Shown: positions 1 through 5,488 of the stretch, in pieces
How positions within the stretch are numbered: position 1 is the first letter of the stretch
Layout: the number at the start of each line of letters is the position of its first letter
Assembly: GCA_021793055.1 (NCBI GenBank)
Contig: JAJYTL010000153.1
Span: forward strand, 1-7,569
DNA: 7,569 nt
Reading direction: 5' to 3'
From: Pseudomonadota bacterium
GTDB taxonomy: Bacteria; Pseudomonadota; Alphaproteobacteria; Ferrovibrionales; Ferrovibrionaceae
Translations under genes and position numbers: made by a program
The notes under the pieces: generated by a model
What the model saw: the letters and a program-made list of their open reading frames with translations, nothing else
What the model was told of the DNA's origin: nothing
Database searches by the model: none

Positions 1-111
1 ATCGGTCTTCGCTTGACGGAACTTCCGATCACGCCGGACCGCATTCTCGAAGGGCTGGCACGCCGCCAGCGCGACAGCCGCCTCGCGGCAGTTCGTGGAG
101 CCGTGTCATGA
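1..111 (+). CDS. hcrA: 4-hydroxybenzoyl-CoA reductase, molybdenum (alpha) subunit, C-terminal fragment
   Basis: Frame 1 is open from the window edge to a TGA at 109-111 and gives the last 36 residues, beginning IGLRLTELPITPDRILEGLA. A short 'R-x-T-E-L-P-x-T-P-x-x-I-L' tail is typical of the C-terminus of the xanthine-oxidase-family large subunit. That subunit carries the molybdopterin-cytosine-dinucleotide site where the para hydroxyl of 4-hydroxybenzoyl-CoA is reductively removed. None of the catalytic part lies in the window. The stop overlaps the hcrB start as ATGA, so the two are translationally coupled. Position directly before the beta-subunit gene matches the known hcrC-hcrA-hcrB and hbaBCD orders. 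The identity rests mainly on the tail motif and on the unmistakable neighbour; another xanthine-dehydrogenase-family large subunit would look similar here. Confidence 0.75.
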   Translation: MGLRLTELPITPDRILEGLARRQRDSRLAAVRGAVS

Positions 112-1088
112 CCCTGCTTGCCGATTTCGAACTGATCCGCCCCGCCAGCCTGGCCGAAGCGGTCGCCGCCCGACACAGGTATCCCGGCTCCCGCCTGCTT
201 GCCGGCGGCACCGACCTGATGCCCAACCTCCGCCGCGGCATCGGCACCGTCCCTGCGCTCATCGACATCACCGGCCTGCCCGGCCTTCAGGACATCGTGC
301 TCGAACCCGCTGGCCTGAGGATCGGTGCCGGCGCCACCCTCGCCCGGCTCGCGGACGATGCGCTCGTCACCCTGCATTGCCCGGCGCTCGCCGAGGCCGC
401 GCGACAGGTCGCCGGCCCGACCCATCGCTCGGTCGCGACGCTCGGCGGCAACCTTTGCCTCGATACCCGCTGCGTCTTTTACAACCAAAGCGCCTGGTGG
501 CGGCAAAGCAACGCGTTCTGCCTCAAGCACGCTGGCGAGCGCTGCCATGTCGCGCCGACCGGAAGCCGCTGCCACGCGGCCTACAGCGGTGACACAGCGC
601 CCGTGCTCCTCGCCCTCGGCGCCAAGGTCGAGCTTGGCGGCAAGGCCGGCACCCGCTGGATCGATCTGGAGGACCTCTTCCACGAGGACGGCGCCGCCCA
701 TCTCCGCCTTGGCGAAGACGAGGTGCTGCTCGGCGTGCGAATACCGCTCGACTCCAGTTTCATCACCGAATACGAGAAGGCGCGCTTCCGTGGCGCCATC
801 GACTTTCCGCTCGCCGGCGTCGCGGTCTCGTTGCGCCGGGACGATGACGCCCTGACCGGCCTGCGTATTGCCATTACCGGCACGAACTCGCGGCCGATTC
901 TTCTGGCCGGCTGCGAGAGCCTGCTTGACCAGCCGCTTGACGACACGGCCTTGCAGCAGATCGGGAAATTGGTGCAAAAGCAGGTCTCGCCGATGCGCAC
1001 CACGATGACGCCGTCGCATTACCGGCGCCGCGTGGCGGCCGCGCTGGCGATACGCCTCGCGCGGCGTCTGTTTACGGTGCAGAGCTGA
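108..1088 (+). CDS. hcrB: 4-hydroxybenzoyl-CoA reductase, FAD and [4Fe-4S] (beta) subunit
   Basis: 326 residues, the usual full length. This subunit passes electrons from low-potential ferredoxin through a [4Fe-4S] cluster and FAD to the molybdenum subunit for dehydroxylation of 4-hydroxybenzoyl-CoA to benzoyl-CoA in the cytoplasm. Seen: FAD-binding motifs LLAGGTDLMP (about 30-39) and TLGGNLCLDTRC (111-122). After these comes an insertion with Cys122, Cys138, Cys146 and Cys155 (parts: AFCLKHAGERCHVAP, GSRCHAAYSGD). Ordinary xanthine-dehydrogenase FAD subunits lack this insertion; in the Thauera HcrB it binds the extra [4Fe-4S] cluster, and from memory the ligand numbers there are the same. 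C-terminal CO-dehydrogenase-flavoprotein domain about 215-320. Start at 108 is supported by GGAG at 97-100 and by the ATGA overlap with hcrA. The stop lies 6 bp from the stop of the convergent TetR gene. Confidence 0.95.
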   Translation: MTLLADFELIRPASLAEAVAARHRYPGSRLLAGGTDLMPNLRRGIGTVPALIDITGLPGLQDIVLEPAGLRIGAGATLARLADDALVTLHCPALAEAARQVAGPTHRSVATLGGNLCLDTRCVFYNQSAWWRQSNAFCLKHAGERCHVAPTGSRCHAAYSGDTAPVLLALGAKVELGGKAGTRWIDLEDLFHEDGAAHLRLGEDEVLLGVRIPLDSSFITEYEKARFRGAIDFPLAGVAVSLRRDDDALTGLRIAITGTNSRPILLAGCESLLDQPLDDTALQQIGKLVQKQVSPMRTTMTPSHYRRRVAAALAIRLARRLFTVQS

Positions 1089-1121
1089 CGCCGCTTATGC
1101 GATCCGCGTCGCGCCGGCGTC
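1087..1121. terminator. Candidate terminator hairpin at the hcrB/tetR convergent ends
   Basis: GACGCCG at 1087-1093 pairs perfectly with CGGCGTC at 1115-1121. The loop contains a minor inner stem, GCGA 1099-1102 with TCGC 1109-1112. On the plus strand it is followed by a short TTT (1122-1124); on the minus strand there is no T tract. It overlaps both stop codons, as expected where two genes meet head-on with 6 bp between them. The 21-nt outer loop and weak T run make intrinsic termination uncertain. Confidence 0.35.
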
Positions 1122-1793
1122 TTTCCGAGCGCGACCGGCTTGCATCCTCTTGTACTGCCGCTGACCTTTCGCGGTCAGGAGCGCACTGAAATGGAAGTCG
1201 ATGCCCTGGTCGATATATTGATCCAAGCTACAGAGCTTGCGCATGAGCCAGTGCTTCAACGCCCAGGCGTGAGCGAAGGTGACAAAATAATAGGCCACGA
1301 GATCGATATTTATGTCGCGGAAGAGTCCGTCTCGAACGCAATCGCGCAGGCAAGCGGCGATGATTTCGTTGGTATCGATCTCCGCCCGCTCGATGAACGT
1401 CCGCCATTCCTTCGGCAGAGACTTGGTGGAGCGATAGGCCAGCACGGTTTCACGCCGGCAGCTATCGATCACGCGACAATAGCCCTCGACCGCGGCCCAG
1501 CATCGCTCGAGCGCATCCGACAAGCCCACCAGTGCCTCTGGAATCTGGTGCTTGTAGGTGTCGAGAACGCTGAGCAGCGCCAGAAGCAGAATATCGTCCT
1601 TGTCGCGGACGTACTGATAGATCAGCCCGATACTGACGCCGGCCTTGCGGGCGACGTCCTGGATCGTGGTGCGGTAGAAGCCCTGCTCCGAGAACAACTC
1701 GACGGCGGCCGCGACGATCTGACCGCGGCGCCGCTGCACCAGGCCCCCGTCGGCAACGTGCCTTTTCCCCGCCAATTCCGCTCCCGACGTCAT
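1095..1793 (-). CDS. TetR-family transcriptional regulator, probably of the aryl-CoA ligase genes
   Basis: 232 residues from ATG at 1793, or 235 from an in-frame GTG at 1802. I prefer the ATG because AAGGGG (minus strand, 1807-1802) sits 8 nt ahead of it, whereas it would overlap the GTG. Numbered from the GTG, the N-terminal TetR DNA-binding domain spans about 26-75. Its helix-turn-helix lies around 47-66 (IQDVARKAGVSIGLIYQYV), preceded by the usual AAxELFSEQGFYxTT helix. The remaining ~155 residues are helical with no motif I can tie to a ligand; the C-terminal half resembles TetR proteins near acyl-CoA metabolism. It diverges from the aryl-CoA ligase across a region holding a perfect palindrome that could be its operator. 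I infer repression relieved by an aromatic acid or its CoA thioester. The last ~25 residues are rich in Lys/Arg (KGQRQYKRMQAGRARK). Confidence 0.92.
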   Translation of the reverse strand: MTSGAELAGKRHVADGGLVQRRRGQIVAAAVELFSEQGFYRTTIQDVARKAGVSIGLIYQYVRDKDDILLLALLSVLDTYKHQIPEALVGLSDALERCWAAVEGYCRVIDSCRRETVLAYRSTKSLPKEWRTFIERAEIDTNEIIAACLRDCVRDGLFRDINIDLVAYYFVTFAHAWALKHWLMRKLCSLDQYIDQGIDFHFSALLTAKGQRQYKRMQAGRARKDAGATRIA

Positions 1794-2010
1794 CGGACCC
1801 ACCCCTTCACAATCTTACGCCGCCATCCTTGGGCTGCGATCCCCGCCCGTTCCCGCGGATATCATAAACAAACCGGAGCCGCCAGCCCGGTGCACGGGTC
1901 GCGGCGGAAGTTGGCGAAGGTCGTCGACCGGCGCTTTGAAAGAGCTTGCCGACAACCGGCGATGAGGGTCGATTCACCACCGCTTCACCTTGCCATTCGC
2001 CTTCTCGCGG

Positions 2011-2024
2011 TTGACTTGGATCAC
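2011..2024 (+). promoter_or_regulatory. FNR/AadR-like half-palindromic box
   Basis: TTGACTTGGATCAC fits the FNR/CRP-family pattern TTGAY-N4-RTCAA in 9 of 10 defined positions; the last base is C instead of A. In Rhodopseudomonas palustris the FNR homologue AadR activates anaerobic 4-hydroxybenzoate and benzoate genes, so such a box fits the gene content. It coincides with the proposed -35, which is not the classical -41.5 position, so either the -10 assignment or the box may be wrong. Confidence 0.3.
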
Positions 2025-2039
2025 GAAATAAGTGACTAT
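2011..2039 (+). promoter_or_regulatory. Candidate sigma70-type promoter for the aryl-CoA ligase
   Basis: TTGACT at 2011-2016 (5 of 6 to the -35 consensus) is followed after 17 bp by GACTAT at 2034-2039. That -10 matches only 3 of 6 but keeps the key A2 and T6. Predicted start of transcription is near 2046, leaving a leader of about 107 nt. It is the only promoter-like spacing I found in the AT-richer part of this gap. Confidence 0.4.
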
Positions 2040-2049
2040 AGGTCCATCC

Positions 2050-2063
2050 TGAATGATCATTCA
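2050..2063. promoter_or_regulatory. 14-bp perfect palindrome, likely TetR operator
   Basis: TGAATGATCATTCA is perfectly self-complementary. It lies about 11 bp downstream of the proposed -10, near the expected transcription start of the ligase, where a bound repressor would block transcription. Its half-sites TGAATGA and TCATTCA resemble those of some TetR-family acyl-CoA-responsive repressors such as Bacillus FadR, which has a spacer between them. Assignment to the adjacent regulator is inference. Confidence 0.5.
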
Positions 2064-2152
2064 CTAAACAACCGCGCGCGCGCGCCCGCCGATCGCCCGA
2101 GCAACTCCAAAAGGGTTGTCGATCGCCATCAAACCGGCAGAGGGTTGTAGTC

Positions 2153-3835
2153 ATGACACGCGGCCCCGAGACACCCCATCCGCTTCCCGGCACGCTGAAC
2201 GCTTGCGACGCGCTGCTTGGCCCCGCCATCGCGCTTGGCCTTCGCGACGCGCCGGCGCTTCTCCACCGCGACGCCGTCTACAGCTACGGCGAGCTCGAGG
2301 CCCTGGTCAATCGCTTCGCCAACGCCTTGCGGAGTGCCGGCATCGGCTTTGGCGAGCGCGTTCTATTCATGCTCAAGGACACGCCCGAACTCGTCGCCGG
2401 GTTCCTCGCCGCGATGAAAATCGGCGGCGTTGCGGTTGCCCTGAACACGCGCTACTCGGCCGCGGATCTCGCTTACGCTCTCACCGACACCGGATCGCAA
2501 ACACTGTTCGTTCATTCGGATTTCCTGCCGATCCTAGATCAGGCCGTCGCCGAAGGCGCGCCGCGTCCCTCCACCCTTGTCATCTGTGACGCGGAGCCAG
2601 AGCCCGAGACGTCGGCGCTCGCCCTGAGCGACTTTCTCGCACGCCAAACCGGTCCCGTCGCAAGCGCTCCCACGGCGCCGGACGACATGGCTTTCTGGGT
2701 CTATACGTCTGGCACCACCGGGAAGGCGAAAGCCGCCGTGCATCGCCATCGCGACGTTCTGATCGCGGACGTGCATCTCGGTGAGGTGCTCGGCGTCAAG
2801 CCGCAGGACAAGCTCTTCTCGTCCTCGAAACTCTTCTTCACATTCGCGCTGGCTCATTGCCTGCTCGGCGGTCTCCGCGTTGGCGCCACGCTGATCCTCG
2901 ACGACCGTTGGCCGCATACCGAGACGATCGCGGAAATCGTCGCCCGTCACCGGCCCGACGTGATGTTCAGCGTGCCGACGATCTACCGCAATCTGCTCGC
3001 CGAAGGACACGCCGAGGGCAATCCCTTCCGGGCCGTCCGCGCCTTCGTATCGGCGGGCGAGCGGTTGCCGCCCGCCGTTCTCGCGCACTGGCAGGAAGCC
3101 ACCGGCAAGCCGATCTTCGATGGCATCGGGGCGACCGAGACGCTGTTTCTGTTCGTCGCCAACACGCCAAGCGCCTGCCGCCCGGGCGCGACCGGACGGC
3201 AGCAACCAGGGGTCGAACTGCGGCTGGTGGACGATCAGGAACGACCAATCACTGAGCCCGGACAACTCGGCGTCTTATGGGTGCGGATGGGATCGATCGC
3301 GGCGCAATACTGGAACCGCCCGGATAAGAACGCCGCCAGCTTCGACCAGGGCTGGTACCGGACCGGCGATATGTTCAGCTTCGACGCGGAGGGCTGGTGG
3401 TATCACCATGGCCGCAGCGACGACTTATTCAAGGTCTCGGGCCAATGGGTATCGCCGACCGAGATCGAGGACTGCGCCATGGCGATTGCCGGGGCTGCCG
3501 ACGTCGCCGTTATCGGCGCGCCCAACGATGACGGCCTCACGCGCCTCGTGATGTTCGTCGCCGCGGCACCGGATTGTGAAACCGACGATCTCGCCGCGCG
3601 CATCCAGCAGCATCTCAAGGCCAATCTCTCGATCTTCAAATGCCCGCGCAACATCCAGTTCGTCAGCGAGATTCCGCGCACGGCGACCGGAAAGGTGCAG
3701 CGGTTCCGGCTGTGCGAGATCGCCGAAGATCTGCGCCGCCAGGGGGGGCTCGCTGCGCCGTCCCCGCGATCCAAGCGGCAAGGCGAATTCGGCGCGCCAC
3801 CTCGTGGAGCCGGCATGACGGCGGGCGCGCCGTAG
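2153..3835 (+). CDS. Aryl-CoA ligase, benzoate/hydroxybenzoate-CoA ligase family (AMP-forming)
   Basis: 560 residues; the family is usually near 520-530. It activates an aromatic carboxylate with ATP and CoA through an aryl-adenylate, in the cytoplasm. Seen: ATP-binding loop YTSGTTGKAKAA (184-195), SAGERLP (300-306), the GATET adenylate motif (326-330), YRTGD (402-406), the hinge GRSDDLFKVSGQWVSPTEIE (420-439) and the catalytic lysine Lys514 in RTATGK. The KVSGQWVSPTEIE hinge is characteristic of benzoate-CoA ligases. Start supported by AGAGGG at 2139-2144, 8 nt before ATG. Odd points: residues 331-334 read LFLF where benzoate-CoA ligases, as I recall, have LHIF; the pocket segment is FTFALAH (229-235); and there is a low-complexity tail after about 530 following a G7 tract. 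4-hydroxybenzoate is the likely substrate given the hcr neighbours; benzoate, 3-hydroxybenzoate or aminobenzoate remain possible. Confidence 0.92.
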   Translation: MTRGPETPHPLPGTLNACDALLGPAIALGLRDAPALLHRDAVYSYGELEALVNRFANALRSAGIGFGERVLFMLKDTPELVAGFLAAMKIGGVAVALNTRYSAADLAYALTDTGSQTLFVHSDFLPILDQAVAEGAPRPSTLVICDAEPEPETSALALSDFLARQTGPVASAPTAPDDMAFWVYTSGTTGKAKAAVHRHRDVLIADVHLGEVLGVKPQDKLFSSSKLFFTFALAHCLLGGLRVGATLILDDRWPHTETIAEIVARHRPDVMFSVPTIYRNLLAEGHAEGNPFRAVRAFVSAGERLPPAVLAHWQEATGKPIFDGIGATETLFLFVANTPSACRPGATGRQQPGVELRLVDDQERPITEPGQLGVLWVRMGSIAAQYWNRPDKNAASFDQGWYRTGDMFSFDAEGWWYHHGRSDDLFKVSGQWVSPTEIEDCAMAIAGAADVAVIGAPNDDGLTRLVMFVAAAPDCETDDLAARIQQHLKANLSIFKCPRNIQFVSEIPRTATGKVQRFRLCEIAEDLRRQGGLAAPSPRSKRQGEFGAPPRGAGMTAGAP

Positions 3836-3937
3836 GCGTCGCGGATGGCCTGCCACAGCGGCCGACGACCGAATCAAATGTTTCGCCCCGGCTCGAAGCG
3901 CCCGGCAGGCGATTGAAGGACAAAAGGAGAAGCGCGA

Positions 3938-5269
3938 ATGACCACGGGGTTGAACCAGAAGGTCGTCGAATTCCCGCAGCCGCGGGAATTCGATGCGATC
4001 GAGGTCGCGTCTAGAGACGAGATCGCAAATCTACAACGCAATCGCCTGCAATGGAGCTTGCGCCACGCCTATGAAAACGTCCCGCACTATCGCAAGGCGT
4101 TCGACGAGAAAGGCGTGAGTCCGGAAGATTTCCGCGACCTCTCCGATCTCGCGCAGTTCCCCTTCACCACCAAGCAGGATCTCCGCGCGAACTATCCCTT
4201 CGGCATGTTCGCCGTACCGCGCAGCGACGTGGTCCGCGTCCACGGCTCCTCCGGCACCACGGGCAAGCCAACCGTCGTCGGCTATACCAAGAAGGACATC
4301 GAGACTTGGTCCGACGTCATGGCGCGCTCGATCTGGGCCGGCGGCGGGCGACCCGGCATGATCGTGCATGTCGCCTATGGTTACGGCCTTTTCACCGGCG
4401 GCCTTGGCGCCCATTACGGCGCCGAGCGGCTTGGCTGCACCGTCGTCCCGGTATCCGGCGGCATGACCGAGCGGCAGGTGCAGTTGATCACCGATTTCAA
4501 GCCCGACATCATCATGGTGACGCCAAGCTACATGCTGGCTCTTCTCGATCAATTCCGCGCCGCCGGAATCGACCCGCGCGAGAGTTCGCTCAAGATCGGC
4601 TTTTTCGGCGCCGAGCCCTGGACCAACGCCATGCGCCATGAGATCGAGCAGGCGGCGCAGATGCAGGCGATCGACGTCTATGGGCTCTCCGAAGTCATCG
4701 GCCCCGGCGTCGCCTGCGAATGCGTCGAAACCAAGGATGGGCTGCATATCTGGGAGGATCATTTCTACCCGGAAATCATCGACCCCGAGACCGGCGTGCC
4801 GCTGCCCGACGGCGAAGTCGGCGAGTTGGTCTTCACGTCGCTCACCAAGGAAGCGATGCCGGTGATCCGGTACCGCACCCGCGACCTCACCCGACTTCTG
4901 CCCGGCACCGCGCGGAGTATGCGGCGCATGGAGAAGGTCACCGGCCGTTCGGACGACATGATGATCGCCCGCGGCGTCAACATATTTCCAACCCAGATCG
5001 AGGAACAGATCCTGCGCTGCGACGGCCTGTCGGCCCACTACGAGATCGAGCTCCTGCGGGAAAACCGCATGGACGAGTTGCGCATCCGGGTCGAGGCCAA
5101 GCCCGAGCATGCCGACGATGCCTCGCGCGCCGCGCAGGCCGATCTTCTCGCCCGCCATATCAAGGACATGATCGGCGTCACCGTCGCCGTAACGGTCGCC
5201 ACCCCGGGCGCCGTGCCACGCTCTGTCGGTAAGGCCGCGCGTATTGTTGACCGGCGCAAGAAGGAATAG
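3938..5269 (+). CDS. paaK: Phenylacetate-CoA ligase (PaaK/PadJ type)
   Basis: 443 residues, a typical PaaK length. Converts phenylacetate (or 4-hydroxyphenylacetate), ATP and CoA to the aryl-acetyl-CoA thioester in the cytoplasm. Seen: N-terminal RNRLQWSLRHAYENVPHYRK (34-53), P-loop HGSSGTTGKPT (102-112), the PaaK signature YGLSEVIGPGVACEC (248-262), YRTRD (312-316), the hinge GRSDDMMIARGVNIFPTQIE (336-355) and the C-terminal PRSVGKAARIVD with catalytic Lys432. AAGGAG at 3924-3929 lies 8 nt before the ATG, a strong ribosome site. The gene follows the first ligase after a 102-bp gap with no clear promoter, so the two probably share a transcript. The pad oxidoreductase genes downstream argue for anaerobic alpha-oxidation rather than the aerobic paa epoxide route; no paaABCDE genes are seen. 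A strong hairpin covers codons 9-20. Confidence 0.94.
   Translation: MTTGLNQKVVEFPQPREFDAIEVASRDEIANLQRNRLQWSLRHAYENVPHYRKAFDEKGVSPEDFRDLSDLAQFPFTTKQDLRANYPFGMFAVPRSDVVRVHGSSGTTGKPTVVGYTKKDIETWSDVMARSIWAGGGRPGMIVHVAYGYGLFTGGLGAHYGAERLGCTVVPVSGGMTERQVQLITDFKPDIIMVTPSYMLALLDQFRAAGIDPRESSLKIGFFGAEPWTNAMRHEIEQAAQMQAIDVYGLSEVIGPGVACECVETKDGLHIWEDHFYPEIIDPETGVPLPDGEVGELVFTSLTKEAMPVIRYRTRDLTRLLPGTARSMRRMEKVTGRSDDMMIARGVNIFPTQIEEQILRCDGLSAHYEIELLRENRMDELRIRVEAKPEHADDASRAAQADLLARHIKDMIGVTVAVTVATPGAVPRSVGKAARIVDRRKKE
3964..3995. repeat. Strong inverted repeat just inside the paaK coding start
   Basis: TCGAATTCCCGC (3966-3977) and GCGGGAATTCGA (3982-3993) form a perfect 12-bp stem around the 4-nt loop AGCC. 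One G.U pair (3965/3994) and one C-G pair (3964/3995) extend it to 14. It encodes residues VVEFPQPREFD of the ligase and begins 26 nt after the A of the start codon. No T tract follows, so it does not look like an intrinsic terminator. Much longer than the other inverted repeats I noticed in the window. Confidence 0.8.
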
Positions 5270-5270
5270 G

Positions 5271-5295
5271 CGCCGGAGGGCAAGGGACTTCGGCG
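5271..5295 (+). terminator. Hairpin after paaK, weak terminator or attenuator
   Basis: CGCCGGAG (5271-5278) can pair with CTTCGGCG (5288-5295) as an 8-bp stem with one G.U and a 9-nt loop, starting one base after the paaK stop codon. It is followed only by TT, and these two bases begin the TTGACA of the next promoter. Termination would therefore be inefficient; it may simply protect the 3' end of the ligase message. Confidence 0.35.
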
Positions 5296-5325
5296 TTGAC
5301 AGGTCGCGCGTGAATATGGTATTTA
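5296..5325 (+). promoter_or_regulatory. Candidate sigma70 promoter for the pad operon
   Basis: A perfect TTGACA at 5296-5301 is followed after 18 bp by TATTTA at 5320-5325 (3 of 6, keeping the leading TAT), in a short AT-rich patch (5311-5344) that stands out from the GC-rich surroundings. GGTA-N6-TACC at 5318-5331 straddles the -10. A start near 5332 would leave a leader of about 150 nt ahead of padC. It gives the oxidoreductase genes a promoter separate from the ligases. Confidence 0.5.
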
Positions 5326-5380
5326 TGTACCGATTTATTGAATTGCCCGTTGCGGGCCAAGGCCGAAGAGGTTCCCACCC

Positions 5381-5488
5381 GTGACCCTCCGCGCTCCCCG
5401 GCTTCCCACGCCGCCCCTCGCCCACCCGACCGAGGGCTCCTGCGGACTGGCAGGCCAGCCTGCCGACCACCCCGGTGAACGGCCATGA
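5381..5488 (+). CDS. Possible 35-residue upstream ORF coupled to padC
   Basis: A GTG at 5381 preceded by GAAGAGG (5365-5371, 9 nt away) opens a 35-codon frame. Its TGA (5486-5488) overlaps the padC ATG (5485-5487) as ATGA, the same coupling seen at the next junction. The peptide is proline-rich (LRAPRLPTPPLAHPTEGSCG near the start) and matches nothing I know. Any GC-rich leader can produce such a frame by chance, so this is only a candidate leader peptide. Confidence 0.2.
   Translation: MTLRAPRLPTPPLAHPTEGSCGLAGQPADHPGERP
5447..5464. repeat. Small hairpin(s) in the padC leader
   Basis: GGCAGG (5449-5454) and CCTGCC (5459-5464) form a perfect 6-bp stem with loop CCAG. An alternative stem, CTGGC (5447-5451) with GCCAG (5454-5458), uses the same bases and excludes the first. 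The pair lies about 20 nt before the padC start codon, just ahead of its weak ribosome site GGTGA (5474-5478), so it could influence initiation. Confidence 0.4.

Larger units (their letters stand above)
1794..2152. other. Divergent control region between the TetR gene and the aryl-CoA ligase
   Basis: About 360 bp without a convincing gene. The ligase-proximal half is locally AT-richer (about 2010-2070) and holds the promoter, FNR-like box and palindrome listed separately, then an alternating CG run at 2073-2085. AGGGTTGT occurs twice (2112-2119, 2141-2148); the second copy merges with the ligase Shine-Dalgarno sequence. For the minus strand, TATGAT (complement of 1861-1866) is a plausible -10 about 60 bp ahead of the TetR start, but I find no good -35 at the right distance. 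The left half otherwise shows nothing I can name. Confidence 0.6.

Noticed and set aside
1140..2150. Long plus-strand open frame across the TetR gene and intergenic region
   Set aside because: Antisense to a clear TetR protein, then runs through the control region. No family motif and no good ribosome site, so treated as a shadow.
2534..3265. Minus-strand open frame within the first ligase
   Set aside because: Antisense to the ligase core containing the P-loop and adenylate motifs; no independent support.
3836..3937. Gap between the two ligases as a possible promoter region
   Set aside because: I found no -35/-10 pair with acceptable spacing, no palindrome and no FNR-like box; only a strong ribosome site for paaK.
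5345..5357. GCCCG-TTG-CGGGC hairpin in the pad leader
   Set aside because: A 5-bp stem with a 3-nt loop is common by chance at this GC content and has no T tract or conserved context.
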